DNA from: SYFY01 sp041752315 | GTDB taxonomy: Bacteria; Pseudomonadota; Gammaproteobacteria; Pseudomonadales; Azotimanducaceae | Assembly (NCBI GenBank): GCA_041752315.1 | Contig: JBGSHJ010000042.1 | Location: forward strand, 1 to 64,000 | Length of the DNA stretch: 64,000 bases | Reading direction: 5' to 3' | In this document: positions 1 to 9,017 of the stretch, piece by piece | Position numbering within the stretch: position 1 is the stretch's first letter | How the letters are laid out: each line of letters begins with the position of its first letter | The notes under the pieces: generated by a model | Told to the model about the DNA's origin: nothing | Databases searched by the model: none | The model's input: only the letters and a program-made list of their open reading frames with translations | Position numbers and translations under genes: made by a program

Positions 1-110
1 TTGGTCTCGTAGTGGAGGCTGGCCCGGCTCTTTGTTGCCACCAGCCCCACGCGACGTGCCGCTCTTCTGGCGCGAGCTTCCATCGCGCTTTCTGAAACTT
101 CGCTGGTCAT
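1..110 (-). CDS. Small hypothetical protein, partial (cut by window edge)
   Basis: Only the first 36 codons lie in the window. The start (ATG at 110) overlaps the stop of the upstream gene in an ATGA, and a GGAGG lies just before it, so translation is probably coupled. The visible peptide begins MTSEVSESAMEARARRAARR and is strongly basic after residue 10, which suggests nucleic-acid or ribosome contact, but this is only a composition argument. I do not recognise the family with confidence. Confidence 0.6.
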   Translation of the reverse strand, partial: MTSEVSESAMEARARRAARRVGLVATKSRASLHYET

Positions 111-265
111 GCTTCACCTCCCTGCTCACGGTTCAACCGAGCCATGACGGCGCGCAATTCGGATCGATCCTCTGGATTAAGCCGAGCGAACAGTTCGCGG
201 AATCGGTCTTCAAGCTGCTGGTCGGACAGCTCCTGCACTGGCTGTTGTGGACTGTGCTGGCTCAT
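107..265 (-). CDS. Hypothetical 52-residue protein
   Basis: The reading frame starts at ATG 265, overlaps the stop of the upstream gene by ATGA, and ends in an ATGA overlap with the downstream gene. The product is acidic and amphipathic (ELSDQQLEDRFRELFARLNP in its middle), with no signal peptide or cysteine, and looks like a helical hairpin. Being sandwiched between two coupled genes is the main evidence that this very short frame is real. Family not recognised. Confidence 0.5.
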   Translation of the reverse strand: MSQHSPQQPVQELSDQQLEDRFRELFARLNPEDRSELRAVMARLNREQGGEA

Positions 266-576
266 GACTGGGCACCCCGTCCGCACTGCCGCCGGTCCCA
301 GTCGACCTTCCTGGCAAGCTCATGCAACTCGATGGAATCGGCACACGCCTTGAGAAGCCAGCCGAGGCCTTCGGTCCAGTCAGAGTTGGTCCGGTTCGCT
401 GCCTCGCCACATTGCTCGCCACCGATCTGCAAATGCATTTCCGCGACGTAGAGCAGGATCTGCCGAGTCTGGTTCAGGCTGGCATCATCGGCCAGCATGG
501 GGTTCATCACCTCGAGCGGAACTTCAGCATCACGTAGCGCCTCGATGGCACGGATCTTTCGGTCTATTGGGTCCAT
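262..576 (-). CDS. Hypothetical 104-residue protein, first gene of a three-gene coupled set
   Basis: Start chosen at ATG 576 because an AGGAGA lies 9 bases upstream; a GTG at 597 would add seven residues but lacks such a site. The product is acidic and mostly helical (begins MDPIDRKIRAIEALRDAEVP), soluble, with no motif I recognise. It ends in an ATGA overlap with the next gene, so the three small genes at the left edge form one transcriptional unit running leftwards. Confidence 0.6.
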   Translation of the reverse strand: MDPIDRKIRAIEALRDAEVPLEVMNPMLADDASLNQTRQILLYVAEMHLQIGGEQCGEAANRTNSDWTEGLGWLLKACADSIELHELARKVDWDRRQCGRGAQS

Positions 577-1103
577 GGTTTCGGTCTCCTGTGTCACGGG
601 AGTCGGCGAGGGGTAGGGATGGGGGTAGAGATCTGAGAATAGGGTCTGAAACGCCCGTGTGACGGGCTACTTCGATTCCGACCCCAGCCTCCAATGTTTC
701 TTCAGCACCGGCCTCCCGATTGGGTCCCCCCCAACAGATCGCGACCAGAGCTGGATCGCATCGCGACCAGACGTTTGCCGGTTTTTTTCACAACGTCTTC
801 CGAATGCTGATGACATCCACACTGCGCACGGCCATCTGCATCTCGCAGCTTTGCTGCAGGTCGCTGCAGGTCATAGAACGGACGACTTCGCCCGGCACTC
901 CTGCAGACAGATGGGCCAGCAACAGGTCATCCCAGCCGCAAGCCACGACGAGACGAGAAAAATGGGGGAGATCGATTCAGGCTGCCCACTCGACGGCGGA
1001 AACCTTCAAACGTCAGGTGACTGGGAGCAGGTTGGCCTTCATGCAATCGCCTCGTGTAGTGTTGCAAGACCTTACTGCATCATCGTCATGAGGGCTGAGG
1101 GTC
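577..1103. other. Intergenic gap with short direct repeats and one hairpin
   Basis: No convincing gene on either strand; open frames here have unnatural composition (Cys/His/Arg rich). A 6-bp perfect hairpin sits at 653-667 (GCCCGT / ACGGGC). A 12-base sequence ATCGCGACCAGA occurs at 738-749 and again at 760-771, exactly 22 bases apart. A 10-base tandem duplication GCTGCAGGTC occupies 853-872. The gap must hold the promoter of the leftward small-gene set and probably that of the permease. Confidence 0.5.
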
Positions 1104-2417
1104 TTGCCTGCAGAATCGACCATTGCGGAACCTGTTCGGGAACCCCTGCCGCGTCAACTGTCCGGGTTTTCGTTGTGGCTGCTGATGATCAATGGCGTGG
1201 TCGGTGCGGGTATTTTTGGGCTGCCCGGTGAGGTCGCTCGTCTGGCGGGTGATGACGGCGTGTGGATCTTCGCCATCTGCGCGCTGATGATCCTGCCAGT
1301 CATCCTGGTATTTGCCCACCTGGGCAGCCGACACGCTGGTACCGGAGGCCCCATGCTGTATACCGGTACCGCATTTGGCACGTTTGCCGGGTTTCAGACC
1401 GGATGGGCCTTCTACGTTGCAAGGCTCACGGCGTTTGCAGCAAACATCAATCTGCTCGTGATCACGGTGGCCTGGTTCTGGCCAGTGATTGCCGAACCGC
1501 TGCCAAGATTGGCGTTCCTGGTGGTATGCATCACTTTGCTGGCGACCATCAACACCACAGGTGCACAGCGGGCCATGGGATGGCTGGGTGTCATTACGCT
1601 GGCAAAATTCCTGCCGATGCTGGCCGTCGCTGGCGTGGGCCTGTTTGTCATCCAGTCGAATCCGGACAGCATGGTAGTCGAGGGACCGCCGGTTGCGGCA
1701 GATTTTGGTGCAGCGATCCTGCTGGTCATCTATGCGTTTGTCGGCTTTGAATCAGGACTCGTACCCGCTGGCGAAGCGCGGCATCCGCAACGGGACATTC
1801 CCCGCGCGCTGCTGGCCGCGATGCTGTCTGCGGCCATTCTCTACTCGGCCATTCACATCGTGTGCACGGCACTGTTGCCAGATCTGATCGCGATGAAACA
1901 ACCGGTGGTCGAGGCAGGTGCAGTTCTGTTTGGCACCTGGGGCGCCATCATGATGACATTGGGTGTGGCCGCGTCGGTGGGCGGCAACCTGCTGGGTGCC
2001 ATGTTTTCCACACCCCGCATCACCTATCGGCTGGCGCTCGAGGGACAGTTGCCAGCCGTACTTGGACGTGTTGATCCGGTGCACAAGACTCCTGTGGTCT
2101 CGATAATGCTGTTTGCATCCCTGAGCCTGCTGCTCGCTGCTTCCGGGAGCTTTGTCTTGCTGGCAAGCCTCAGTGTGGTTGTGCGGCTCATGATTTACAT
2201 TGGGTGCATCTTTTCCCTGCCTCACTCACGTACTCGTGTACTCAATGCCGCCGAGGTACTCAATCTGCCGGGCGGATTGGTGATCCCGGGCATTGCCTTC
2301 CTGGTTTGTGTCTATCTGCTGTGGCAGGTGACCGTTGCTGCCTGGCTGATGGCTGCCGTGTTGCTCGGCGCAGGATCGCTCCTGTACGGCCTGACCCGAA
2401 CCAGCACGTTTCGATGA
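1104..2417 (+). CDS. APC-superfamily amino-acid permease
   Basis: A 437-residue polytopic membrane protein with about twelve hydrophobic segments. The first segment carries the APC signature INGVVGAGIFGLPG, the unwound TM1 region that binds the amino group of the substrate in this family, so it probably imports an amino acid or polyamine by cation symport or exchange. Start taken at TTG 1104, preceded by GAGGG; there is no ATG in frame before TM1. It is followed after 30 bp by the GH172-like gene on the same strand. Substrate cannot be told from sequence. Confidence 0.85.
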   Translation: MPAESTIAEPVREPLPRQLSGFSLWLLMINGVVGAGIFGLPGEVARLAGDDGVWIFAICALMILPVILVFAHLGSRHAGTGGPMLYTGTAFGTFAGFQTGWAFYVARLTAFAANINLLVITVAWFWPVIAEPLPRLAFLVVCITLLATINTTGAQRAMGWLGVITLAKFLPMLAVAGVGLFVIQSNPDSMVVEGPPVAADFGAAILLVIYAFVGFESGLVPAGEARHPQRDIPRALLAAMLSAAILYSAIHIVCTALLPDLIAMKQPVVEAGAVLFGTWGAIMMTLGVAASVGGNLLGAMFSTPRITYRLALEGQLPAVLGRVDPVHKTPVVSIMLFASLSLLLAASGSFVLLASLSVVVRLMIYIGCIFSLPHSRTRVLNAAEVLNLPGGLVIPGIAFLVCVYLLWQVTVAAWLMAAVLLGAGSLLYGLTRTSTFR

Positions 2418-2447
2418 ACCCCGACAAAAACTGTTCTGGAGCAAAAC

Positions 2448-3557
2448 ATGACCTTCAACGGGCTGGGACTTAACCTCGGTAACCTCTCACGACTGTCGAA
2501 CGCGGTCTCCCGCTCGATCAGCCCGGAGAATTTCAGTGGTGAAAAAGGGCAGGGTGGAATGTCGGTCGACGGAACCGCAGCCGAGGCTGCCCGTGATCTG
2601 GGTCAGGGCTGGAAGGTATCGCCCTACATCATCATCCCGCCCGGCAGCACCTTTACACTGGCCGATATCCAGGGCAGCGGCGCAATCCAGCAGATCTGGA
2701 TGACCCTCGCGCGCGGCAAGTGGCGACACTCCATCTTGCGAGTGTATTGGGATGATCAGGCCTTTCCATCCGTCGAGTGTCCGGCCGGCGATTTTTTTGC
2801 ATGTGGCTGGGAGAAGTTTGCACAGGTTTCGTCGCTGCCGGTCTGTGTGAATCCCGGCCGTGCGTTCAACTGTTACTGGGAAATGCCTTTTCGACGTCGG
2901 GCACGTTTCACCATGGAAAACCTGTCCGACGAAGCGCTCTATGTCTACTACCAGATCAACTACACGTTGACGGACGTTCCGGCTGATGTGGCGTATTTTC
3001 ATGCCCAGTTTCGGAGGGTTAATCCACTGCCGTACAAGGACGTCTACTGCATTCTCGATGGAGTGCAGGGACAGGGACACTATGTCGGCAGCTATATGGC
3101 CTGGGGTGTGAACAACAGCGGCTGGTGGGGTGAGGGCGAGATCAAGTTCTTCATTGACGGTGATGGGCAATTTCCCACCATCTGTGGGACGGGAACGGAG
3201 GATTATTTCTGCGGTGCCTACAACTTCGATCCGGGACTCATGGAACGGGACCGCGAAGGGGGCAGTCGCTACACGGAATTCACCACGCCGTATGCCGGTA
3301 TGCCACAGGTCATTCGACCGGATGGCGTCTACCAATCGCAGCAGCGATTTGGTCTGTATCGCTGGCACATCATGGATCCGATCCGCTTCCAGCAAGACCT
3401 GCGGGTCACGATCCAGGCCCTCGGTTGGCGCTCCCACAAAAAGCGCCAGTATCTGCCGTTGCAGGACGACATCGCCTCCGTCGCCTACTGGTACCAGACG
3501 CTGCCCGGCTCGCCATTTCCGCGGTTGCCCGATCGCGACTATCTTGAGGTGATCTGA
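2448..3557 (+). CDS. DUF2961 / GH172-family glycoside hydrolase-like protein
   Basis: The 369-residue product matches the DUF2961 (GH172) fold in length and motifs: an N-terminal FSGEKGQGG, ISP and IQQIWMT segment, an acidic GEIKFFIDGD and the family hallmark CGTGTEDYF near residue 245, whose Glu residues correspond to the catalytic pair. Characterised GH172 enzymes act on difructose anhydrides or D-arabinofuranosides. There is no signal peptide, so it should work in the cytoplasm on an imported or internal glycoside. GGAG lies 8 bases before the ATG. The neighbouring permease and flavoprotein do not point to a sugar pathway. Confidence 0.85.
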   Translation: MTFNGLGLNLGNLSRLSNAVSRSISPENFSGEKGQGGMSVDGTAAEAARDLGQGWKVSPYIIIPPGSTFTLADIQGSGAIQQIWMTLARGKWRHSILRVYWDDQAFPSVECPAGDFFACGWEKFAQVSSLPVCVNPGRAFNCYWEMPFRRRARFTMENLSDEALYVYYQINYTLTDVPADVAYFHAQFRRVNPLPYKDVYCILDGVQGQGHYVGSYMAWGVNNSGWWGEGEIKFFIDGDGQFPTICGTGTEDYFCGAYNFDPGLMERDREGGSRYTEFTTPYAGMPQVIRPDGVYQSQQRFGLYRWHIMDPIRFQQDLRVTIQALGWRSHKKRQYLPLQDDIASVAYWYQTLPGSPFPRLPDRDYLEVI

Positions 3558-3642
3558 CAAGGCTGTCACGAATCACCCCATCCACACGTCTATGGATTCA
3601 TGGACCCATCAGGGGCGTGGAACCGTCATGAGGAGCAAGGAA

Positions 3643-4818
3643 ATGCAGAACATTGTCATAGTGGGTGGTGGATTTGGAGGTTTCTGGTCTGCCGTTGCCG
3701 CCAGACGCGAATACGCTCTCCAGAATGCGCAGGCGAAGATCACTGTGATCAATACTGACGCTTACCTGACCATGCGGCCGCGCCTGTATGAAGCGTTCAG
3801 CCCGGAACTGCGTGTTCCACTGGGTCCTCCCCTGCAGTCCCTGGGTATCGAACTCGTGGTCGGGAGCGTTACAGGAATGGATGTCGAGCGCCGATGTGTG
3901 TTGACGGCAACCGGTGAACAGATCACCTGGGATCGTCTGGTACTCGCCACAGGCAGCATCCAGCAGGCAATACCTGTGGCAGGGTGGGCCGAACATGCTT
4001 TTGACATCGATACCTATGCGGCCGCGGAACGTCTGGAATCCCATCTGGAGCGGCTTCTCGCAGCACCATCGCATGCCGGGCAACTGACATTTGTGGTGGT
4101 GGGTGCGGGGTTCACGGGCATCGAACTGGCTTGTGAAATGCGTCGAAGGATCATGGTGCATGCGGGCGACAGGCTATCGGCGGAAGCTCGGATCGTGCTG
4201 ATCGAGCGGGCTTCGGAAGTGGGCCCAGAGCTTGGCGCAACAACCCGACCCACCATACTGGAAGCACTGCTAAACGCCGGTGTGGAGGTTCTGGTCGACA
4301 CCAGCGTTGTCCGGATCAGCGAGTGTTCAGTCGAACTTGTCGATGGATCGATCATCGATACGCGGACCGTCATCATCACGACGGGGTTGCAGGCACACCC
4401 GTTGGCCAGAACACTTCCTGCGTCCTTTGACGTTCACGGTCGCGTGGTTGTCGATGAGCATCTGCGAGTGCCGGAGTTCACCGGAGTGTTCGCCACCGGT
4501 GATACGGCGCATGCGCTGGCGGATGCCGAGCACCCCGCATTGATGTCCTGTCAGCATGCCATGACCATGGGCAAGTATGCGGGCGCCAACGTTGCCCGGG
4601 ATCTGCTTGGCCTGCCCCTCAAACACTACTCGCAGCCAAACTACCAGACCTGCCTCGATCTGGGTGACTTCGGCGCGCTGCTGACACGAGGCTGGGAACG
4701 AACGGTGGTCCAGGCGGGGATGGGTACCAAACCGATCAAGGAGATGATCAACCGTCGGATCATCTATCCGCCGATGGATGATCCTGACGCCTTGATGGCG
4801 GCAGCCGAGATTGCCTGA
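3643..4818 (+). CDS. NDH-2-like NAD(P)/FAD-dependent oxidoreductase
   Basis: A 391-residue flavoprotein of the type II NADH dehydrogenase / carotenoid-dehydrogenase-like group. It has the FAD Rossmann motif IVGGGFGGFWSA at the N terminus, the second dinucleotide motif VVVGAGFTGIELACE for NAD(P)H in mid-protein, and the flavin-closing motif GVFATGDTAHA. I chose ATG 3643 because AGGAG lies 7 bases ahead; ATG 3628 and an earlier start are in frame. No C-terminal membrane helix is obvious, so it may be a peripheral quinone reductase or a soluble reductase. It stands between a GH172-like gene and a divergent monooxygenase. Confidence 0.8.
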   Translation: MQNIVIVGGGFGGFWSAVAARREYALQNAQAKITVINTDAYLTMRPRLYEAFSPELRVPLGPPLQSLGIELVVGSVTGMDVERRCVLTATGEQITWDRLVLATGSIQQAIPVAGWAEHAFDIDTYAAAERLESHLERLLAAPSHAGQLTFVVVGAGFTGIELACEMRRRIMVHAGDRLSAEARIVLIERASEVGPELGATTRPTILEALLNAGVEVLVDTSVVRISECSVELVDGSIIDTRTVIITTGLQAHPLARTLPASFDVHGRVVVDEHLRVPEFTGVFATGDTAHALADAEHPALMSCQHAMTMGKYAGANVARDLLGLPLKHYSQPNYQTCLDLGDFGALLTRGWERTVVQAGMGTKPIKEMINRRIIYPPMDDPDALMAAAEIA

Positions 4819-4887
4819 TCCGCTTCGCCCTGATTCTTGCGAACCAGGGCGGATGGCAAGCCGTCGGACTTGTTGCGGTCGCTGGTC

Positions 4888-6390
4888 TCAGCGGTAGGCG
4901 AGCGCGCCATCCTCCAGGTCGGCAGCCGGAAACTCGTCCTTCTCCCGCCAGTAGTCCTGGGTGAATACCCAGGGATCATGGTCACCCTGCTGCGGCATCA
5001 AGTGCATGCTTCGAGTGAGATACCCCGGATTGAAGTTGTCCGGGTCCACCCAGGGTTTCAGGGTCATGTTGCTGTCTTCCGGTCGCAACGTTGGCACGAC
5101 TGTTCGGACACCACGCGTTTCCATGTGCTTGAACAGCCGGCAGAGGAAATCCGAGATGAGGTCCGCGCGCAACGTCCAGCTCGCGCGAAAATAACCAAAC
5201 ACCCAGGCCAGGTTGGGGACCCCCGTAAACATGAATCCTCGATAGCCCACCGTGCGGGAAAAATCGACCGCCTGACCATCGACCACAAAGTCGATGTCGC
5301 CCAGTACACACAGGTCGAACCCGGTTGCGGTAACGATGATGTCGGCTTCCAGCTCCTTGCCTGATTTGAGCCGGATGCCTTTTTCCGTGAAGCAGTCGAT
5401 CTCATCGGTGACCACACTCGCCTTGCCACTGGCGATGCCCCTGAAGAGGTCTCCATCGGGGATGAAGGCAAGACGTTGCTGCCAGGGCCGATAACGCGGA
5501 TTGAAGTGCGTATCGATATCGAAGTTGTCACCGAGGTGAGCTCGTGCCCCTGCCAGCAACTCCTGCCGAACCGCTTCCGGCTCTTCAAAGGAACGGCGGG
5601 TAAATCGTTCCTGATCGAGCAGGACCTTGCGTCGCACGATCTCGTGAGTCCACGCGTCTGGAATATCAAGTTCCCGCAGCGTGTCGGCCAGCTCGTTACG
5701 GTTCAGCCCCGGTGCAAAATAGGTGGGTGAACGCTGCAGGAGCGTGATGTGCCGGACTCGGGAAGCCATGGCCGGCACCACGGTTGCTGCAGTGGCGCCG
5801 GACCCGATCACCAGGACATTCCTGTCCGTGTAGTCGAGATCGGTTGGCCATTGCTGGGGATGGATGATCGGCCCCTTGAACTGGTCCATTCCCGGCCATT
5901 GTGGTGTGTAGCCTTCGGCATGGCGGTAATAGCCCTGACACATCCACAGAAAATTGCAGCTCAATCGCAAACCTTCGCCGGTCTCCAGATTGTGTGCCGT
6001 GATCGTCCACGCCTCATCCTTCGATGACCAGCTGGCTGTTTCGACGCGATGCCGGTAGCGGATCTTGCTGTCTATCCCGTTTTCTGTGATTGCCTCGTTC
6101 ATGTACTTGAGGATTTCTTCAGCCGTGGCGATTGGTGCGCCCATCCAGGGCTTCCAGCTGTAGCCAAAGGTGAAGAGATCGCTGTCCGAGCGGATACCCG
6201 GGTACTTGTGAGTCAGCCAGGTCCCGCCAAAGCTCTCCAGTGCCTCCATGATCATGAATGTACGGTCTGGGAACTGCTGCTGCAGATGCCAGGCGGCGTC
6301 TATTCCCGAGATTCCGGCGCCAACGATCAGGGCATCAACATGACCGAGGTCATGCAATACCTGGCTGGAAGATGCTGTGGCGACATTCAT
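4888..6390 (-). CDS. Flavin-containing (Baeyer-Villiger-type) monooxygenase
   Basis: A 500-residue protein with FAD motif IVGAGISGIDAAWHL, NADPH motif IGSGATAATVVPA and, between them, the Baeyer-Villiger fingerprint FKGPIIHPQQWP (F-x-G-x3-H-x3-W-P). Such enzymes insert oxygen next to a ketone or oxidise heteroatoms using NADPH and O2. The start at 6390 has GAGGAG 9 bases upstream; the frame remains open 13 codons further. Reads divergently from the TonB receptor across a 284-bp gap, suggesting that an imported hydrophobic compound could be its substrate, but that is inference. Confidence 0.88.
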   Translation of the reverse strand: MNVATASSSQVLHDLGHVDALIVGAGISGIDAAWHLQQQFPDRTFMIMEALESFGGTWLTHKYPGIRSDSDLFTFGYSWKPWMGAPIATAEEILKYMNEAITENGIDSKIRYRHRVETASWSSKDEAWTITAHNLETGEGLRLSCNFLWMCQGYYRHAEGYTPQWPGMDQFKGPIIHPQQWPTDLDYTDRNVLVIGSGATAATVVPAMASRVRHITLLQRSPTYFAPGLNRNELADTLRELDIPDAWTHEIVRRKVLLDQERFTRRSFEEPEAVRQELLAGARAHLGDNFDIDTHFNPRYRPWQQRLAFIPDGDLFRGIASGKASVVTDEIDCFTEKGIRLKSGKELEADIIVTATGFDLCVLGDIDFVVDGQAVDFSRTVGYRGFMFTGVPNLAWVFGYFRASWTLRADLISDFLCRLFKHMETRGVRTVVPTLRPEDSNMTLKPWVDPDNFNPGYLTRSMHLMPQQGDHDPWVFTQDYWREKDEFPAADLEDGALAYR

Positions 6391-6674
6391 GTACCGATTC
6401 TCCTCATTGATGGCTACTACCACGGCCATGACTATTCAGCCCCCGGGTGCGACTTTCTACTGCGGGAATCGCGTATCTCCCGCCCTCGGGCTCCAATTCA
6501 GCAATGCCCATCATCAATCGGCAACCCGACAGTTGTAAACGCGTGATGACGTTCCCGGCGTCGTTTGCCATCAATCGTTCATGGTCCATCACCCGACCGT
6601 CACCGTCGCCGATCACGATGCCACTGGCCCGGTGATTTTCCTTGTATCCGGGATATTCCAACAGGAGATATGCC
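6391..6674. promoter_or_regulatory. Divergent intergenic region between monooxygenase and TonB receptor
   Basis: The 284 bases must carry both divergent promoters. I see no riboswitch core, no clear operator and no convincing sigma-70 hexamer pair. A leftward open frame runs through it into the receptor gene but has neither a ribosome site nor plausible composition. Confidence 0.4.
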
Positions 6675-8921
6675 ATGACGATCAATAGACGGCACCGTTT
6701 TGCGGGTTTGCCGTTCGCACTCAATGCACTGACCTCTGCCATTCTGGCGGTGCCGTGTGCAATTCACGCGGCTGAAACAGCTGCGCCCATTGAAGAAATC
6801 GTGGTGTTTGGCCGGGGCGAAACGCGCCAGGTGCAGACCCTTACCGCAACCCAGCTGGAGCAGTATCCAGCGGGAACCAGCCCCCTGAAAGCCATTGAAA
6901 AACTGCCGGGCGTGAACTTCCAGTCCGCTGACCCGTACGGAAGTTACGAGTGGTCAACCCGTATCGTCGTGCGCGGCTTCAACCAGAACCAGTTGGGTTT
7001 CACGCTGGATGGTGTGCCACTCGGCGACATGTCCTATGGCAATCACAACGGGCTGCACATCAGCCGCGCGATCATGTCGGAAAACGTCGGGCAGGTGGAG
7101 CTCTCACAAGGCACCGGATCGCTTGCGACCGCGTCCACCAGCAACCTTGGTGGGTCGCTTCAGTTCCTGTCCGCTGATCCGGATTCCGAATTTGGCGTGG
7201 ACGTGAATGCGAGTGTTGGCAGCGACAGCGCACAACGGGTCTTTGTGCGGGTCGACAGCGGCGAGTTGGGGGAACTCGGAACAAAACTGCTGCTCTCAGT
7301 TGCCGATCAAACCACGGAGAAGTGGAAAGGCGAGGGTGATCAGGAACAGCAATACGCCAACCTGAAGATTGTGCAGCCGATCGGCGAGGCAACCCTTACC
7401 GGTTATTACAGCTACTCGGATCGTGCCGAGATCGACTATCAGGACATGAGCCTCGAGCAGATCGAGCGGCTCGGTTATGACTGGGACAACTTCTATCCGG
7501 ACTACGCTCAGGCCATTGCCACGGCACAGGGAAACTTCAGCGGCGCGGTGAACAACCTCGATGACGCCTACTGGAATGCTTCTGGGCTGCGTGAAGACAA
7601 TCTCGGTTACGCAGACGTCAACCTTCCTTTTGGCGATACGGTGGAACTCAATGCGAAAGTGTACACGCATACCAATGAAGGGCAGGGGCTTTGGGGCACG
7701 CCTTACGTGGCAACCCCCGGTGGCGCGCCACTGTCAGTGCGCACGACAGAATACGAAATCGATCGGCAGGGCGTGATCGCGGATGTCGTCGTCGATCTCG
7801 ACAACCACGAGATCAGCGCCGGCCTCTGGTATGAAACCAACGACTTCACACAGGCGCGACGCTTTTACGGTGAACCTTCATCAACCACACCCACCCGTGA
7901 CTTCACCGAGTTCCAGTCAAATCCGTTTTTCACGCAGTGGGAGTATGACTTCACCACCGATACGCTGCAGTTCCACGTGCAGGATGCGTGGCAACTCTCT
8001 GATGCATTGCGTCTTGAATTCGGTTTCAAGTCCATGAAGGTTGAGGTGGAAGCGGACACCGTGGTCGGAGACGACAAAACTGGAAAGGTGGAAACCGATG
8101 AAGCATTCCTGCCGCAGGTTGGAATGGTCTACACCATCAATGACCAGAATGAGGTGTTTGGTCATGTTGCCCGCAACGCCCGGGCATTGATCGGATCTGC
8201 AACCGGAACTTCCCCGTTTTCCGCCACGCAGGCAGCTTTCGAGGAGATCAAGGACACCATCGAACCGGAAACCTCGACGTCGTTCGAACTGGGCTGGCGT
8301 TTCCATGGGGACTCCCTTGAAGGCGTGGTGACCGCGTATTACGTGGAGTTCGAAGATCGGCTGCTGGCCATCCAGCAAGGATCCGCGATCATCGGCGCGT
8401 TCAACGCGCTGGCCAACGTCGGCAAGGTGGAAACAAAAGGCATGGAAGCCGGTGTGAACTGGCAGATCAATGACTGGCTGTACTGGTACAACTCGGCCAG
8501 TTTCAACGATTCAACCTACCAGGACGACTTTCTGAACGGCACCACACTGGTCGAAGTTTCAGGCAAGACGGTAGTCGATTCGCCGGAATTCCTGTTCAAC
8601 TCGGAACTCGGGGTCGAAGTGGACCGGTTTTTTGCCAGGCTGCACCTGAAGCACACCGATGACCGGTACTACACCTTCCTCAACGAAGGCGAAGTCGATG
8701 CGTTCACTCTGGTCAACCTGTCTCTGGGTTATCGACTGCCGGATCTCGGATTCCTGAAGGAGGTCACCGCCCAGCTCGATGTCAACAATCTGACAGACAA
8801 GGAGTACATCTCGACGGTTGGCAGCACAGGCTTCGGCAACTCCGACCCGAATGGTACCGGGCAGACCATTCTGCCGGGCGCACCTCGCCAGGCCTTCTTT
8901 TCCGTCAAAGGCGCGTTCTGA
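6675..8921 (+). CDS. TonB-dependent outer-membrane receptor
   Basis: A 748-residue receptor. After a signal peptide ending near AIHA it shows a TonB-box-like EEIVVFG, the plug domain (PLKAIEKLPGVNFQS and TRIVVRGFNQNQ), then a long beta-barrel ending in an aromatic residue (SVKGAF). It imports a ligand too large for porins, energised by TonB-ExbBD. AGGAG precedes ATG 6675 by 8 bases, deciding that start over ATG 6642. An ExbD-like gene lies at 51.6 kb. Ligand unknown; nothing nearby suggests iron, and the divergent monooxygenase makes an organic substrate possible. Confidence 0.92.
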   Translation: MTINRRHRFAGLPFALNALTSAILAVPCAIHAAETAAPIEEIVVFGRGETRQVQTLTATQLEQYPAGTSPLKAIEKLPGVNFQSADPYGSYEWSTRIVVRGFNQNQLGFTLDGVPLGDMSYGNHNGLHISRAIMSENVGQVELSQGTGSLATASTSNLGGSLQFLSADPDSEFGVDVNASVGSDSAQRVFVRVDSGELGELGTKLLLSVADQTTEKWKGEGDQEQQYANLKIVQPIGEATLTGYYSYSDRAEIDYQDMSLEQIERLGYDWDNFYPDYAQAIATAQGNFSGAVNNLDDAYWNASGLREDNLGYADVNLPFGDTVELNAKVYTHTNEGQGLWGTPYVATPGGAPLSVRTTEYEIDRQGVIADVVVDLDNHEISAGLWYETNDFTQARRFYGEPSSTTPTRDFTEFQSNPFFTQWEYDFTTDTLQFHVQDAWQLSDALRLEFGFKSMKVEVEADTVVGDDKTGKVETDEAFLPQVGMVYTINDQNEVFGHVARNARALIGSATGTSPFSATQAAFEEIKDTIEPETSTSFELGWRFHGDSLEGVVTAYYVEFEDRLLAIQQGSAIIGAFNALANVGKVETKGMEAGVNWQINDWLYWYNSASFNDSTYQDDFLNGTTLVEVSGKTVVDSPEFLFNSELGVEVDRFFARLHLKHTDDRYYTFLNEGEVDAFTLVNLSLGYRLPDLGFLKEVTAQLDVNNLTDKEYISTVGSTGFGNSDPNGTGQTILPGAPRQAFFSVKGAF

Positions 8922-8949
8922 CCAGAGCGCCGCTGTTCGCAGTTGTCAC

Positions 8950-8965
8950 GGCGCAGGGACGCGCC
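8950..8965 (+). terminator. Weak hairpin downstream of the TonB receptor
   Basis: Five-bp stem GGCGC/GCGCC with a six-base loop, followed by a pyrimidine-rich but not poly-T stretch. It lies between convergent genes and could end receptor transcription; weak evidence. Confidence 0.3.
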
Positions 8966-9017
8966 GGGCTTCTATTACGGCTGCTCCTGCGGCTGCTCTG
9001 GGCACTTGCAGGGCTGT

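Noticed and set aside
659..1231. Rightward 190-codon frame in the 598-1103 gap
   Set aside because: Rich in His, Cys and Gln, no ribosome site, and runs into the permease gene in another frame.
2487..3569. Long 360-codon frame antisense to the GH172-like gene
   Set aside because: Shadow of third-codon GC bias; the sense frame has clear family motifs.
6391..6674. Cobalamin or thiamine riboswitch ahead of the TonB receptor
   Set aside because: Only a single GCCACTGG word is present; no B12 box, THI box or other core elements.
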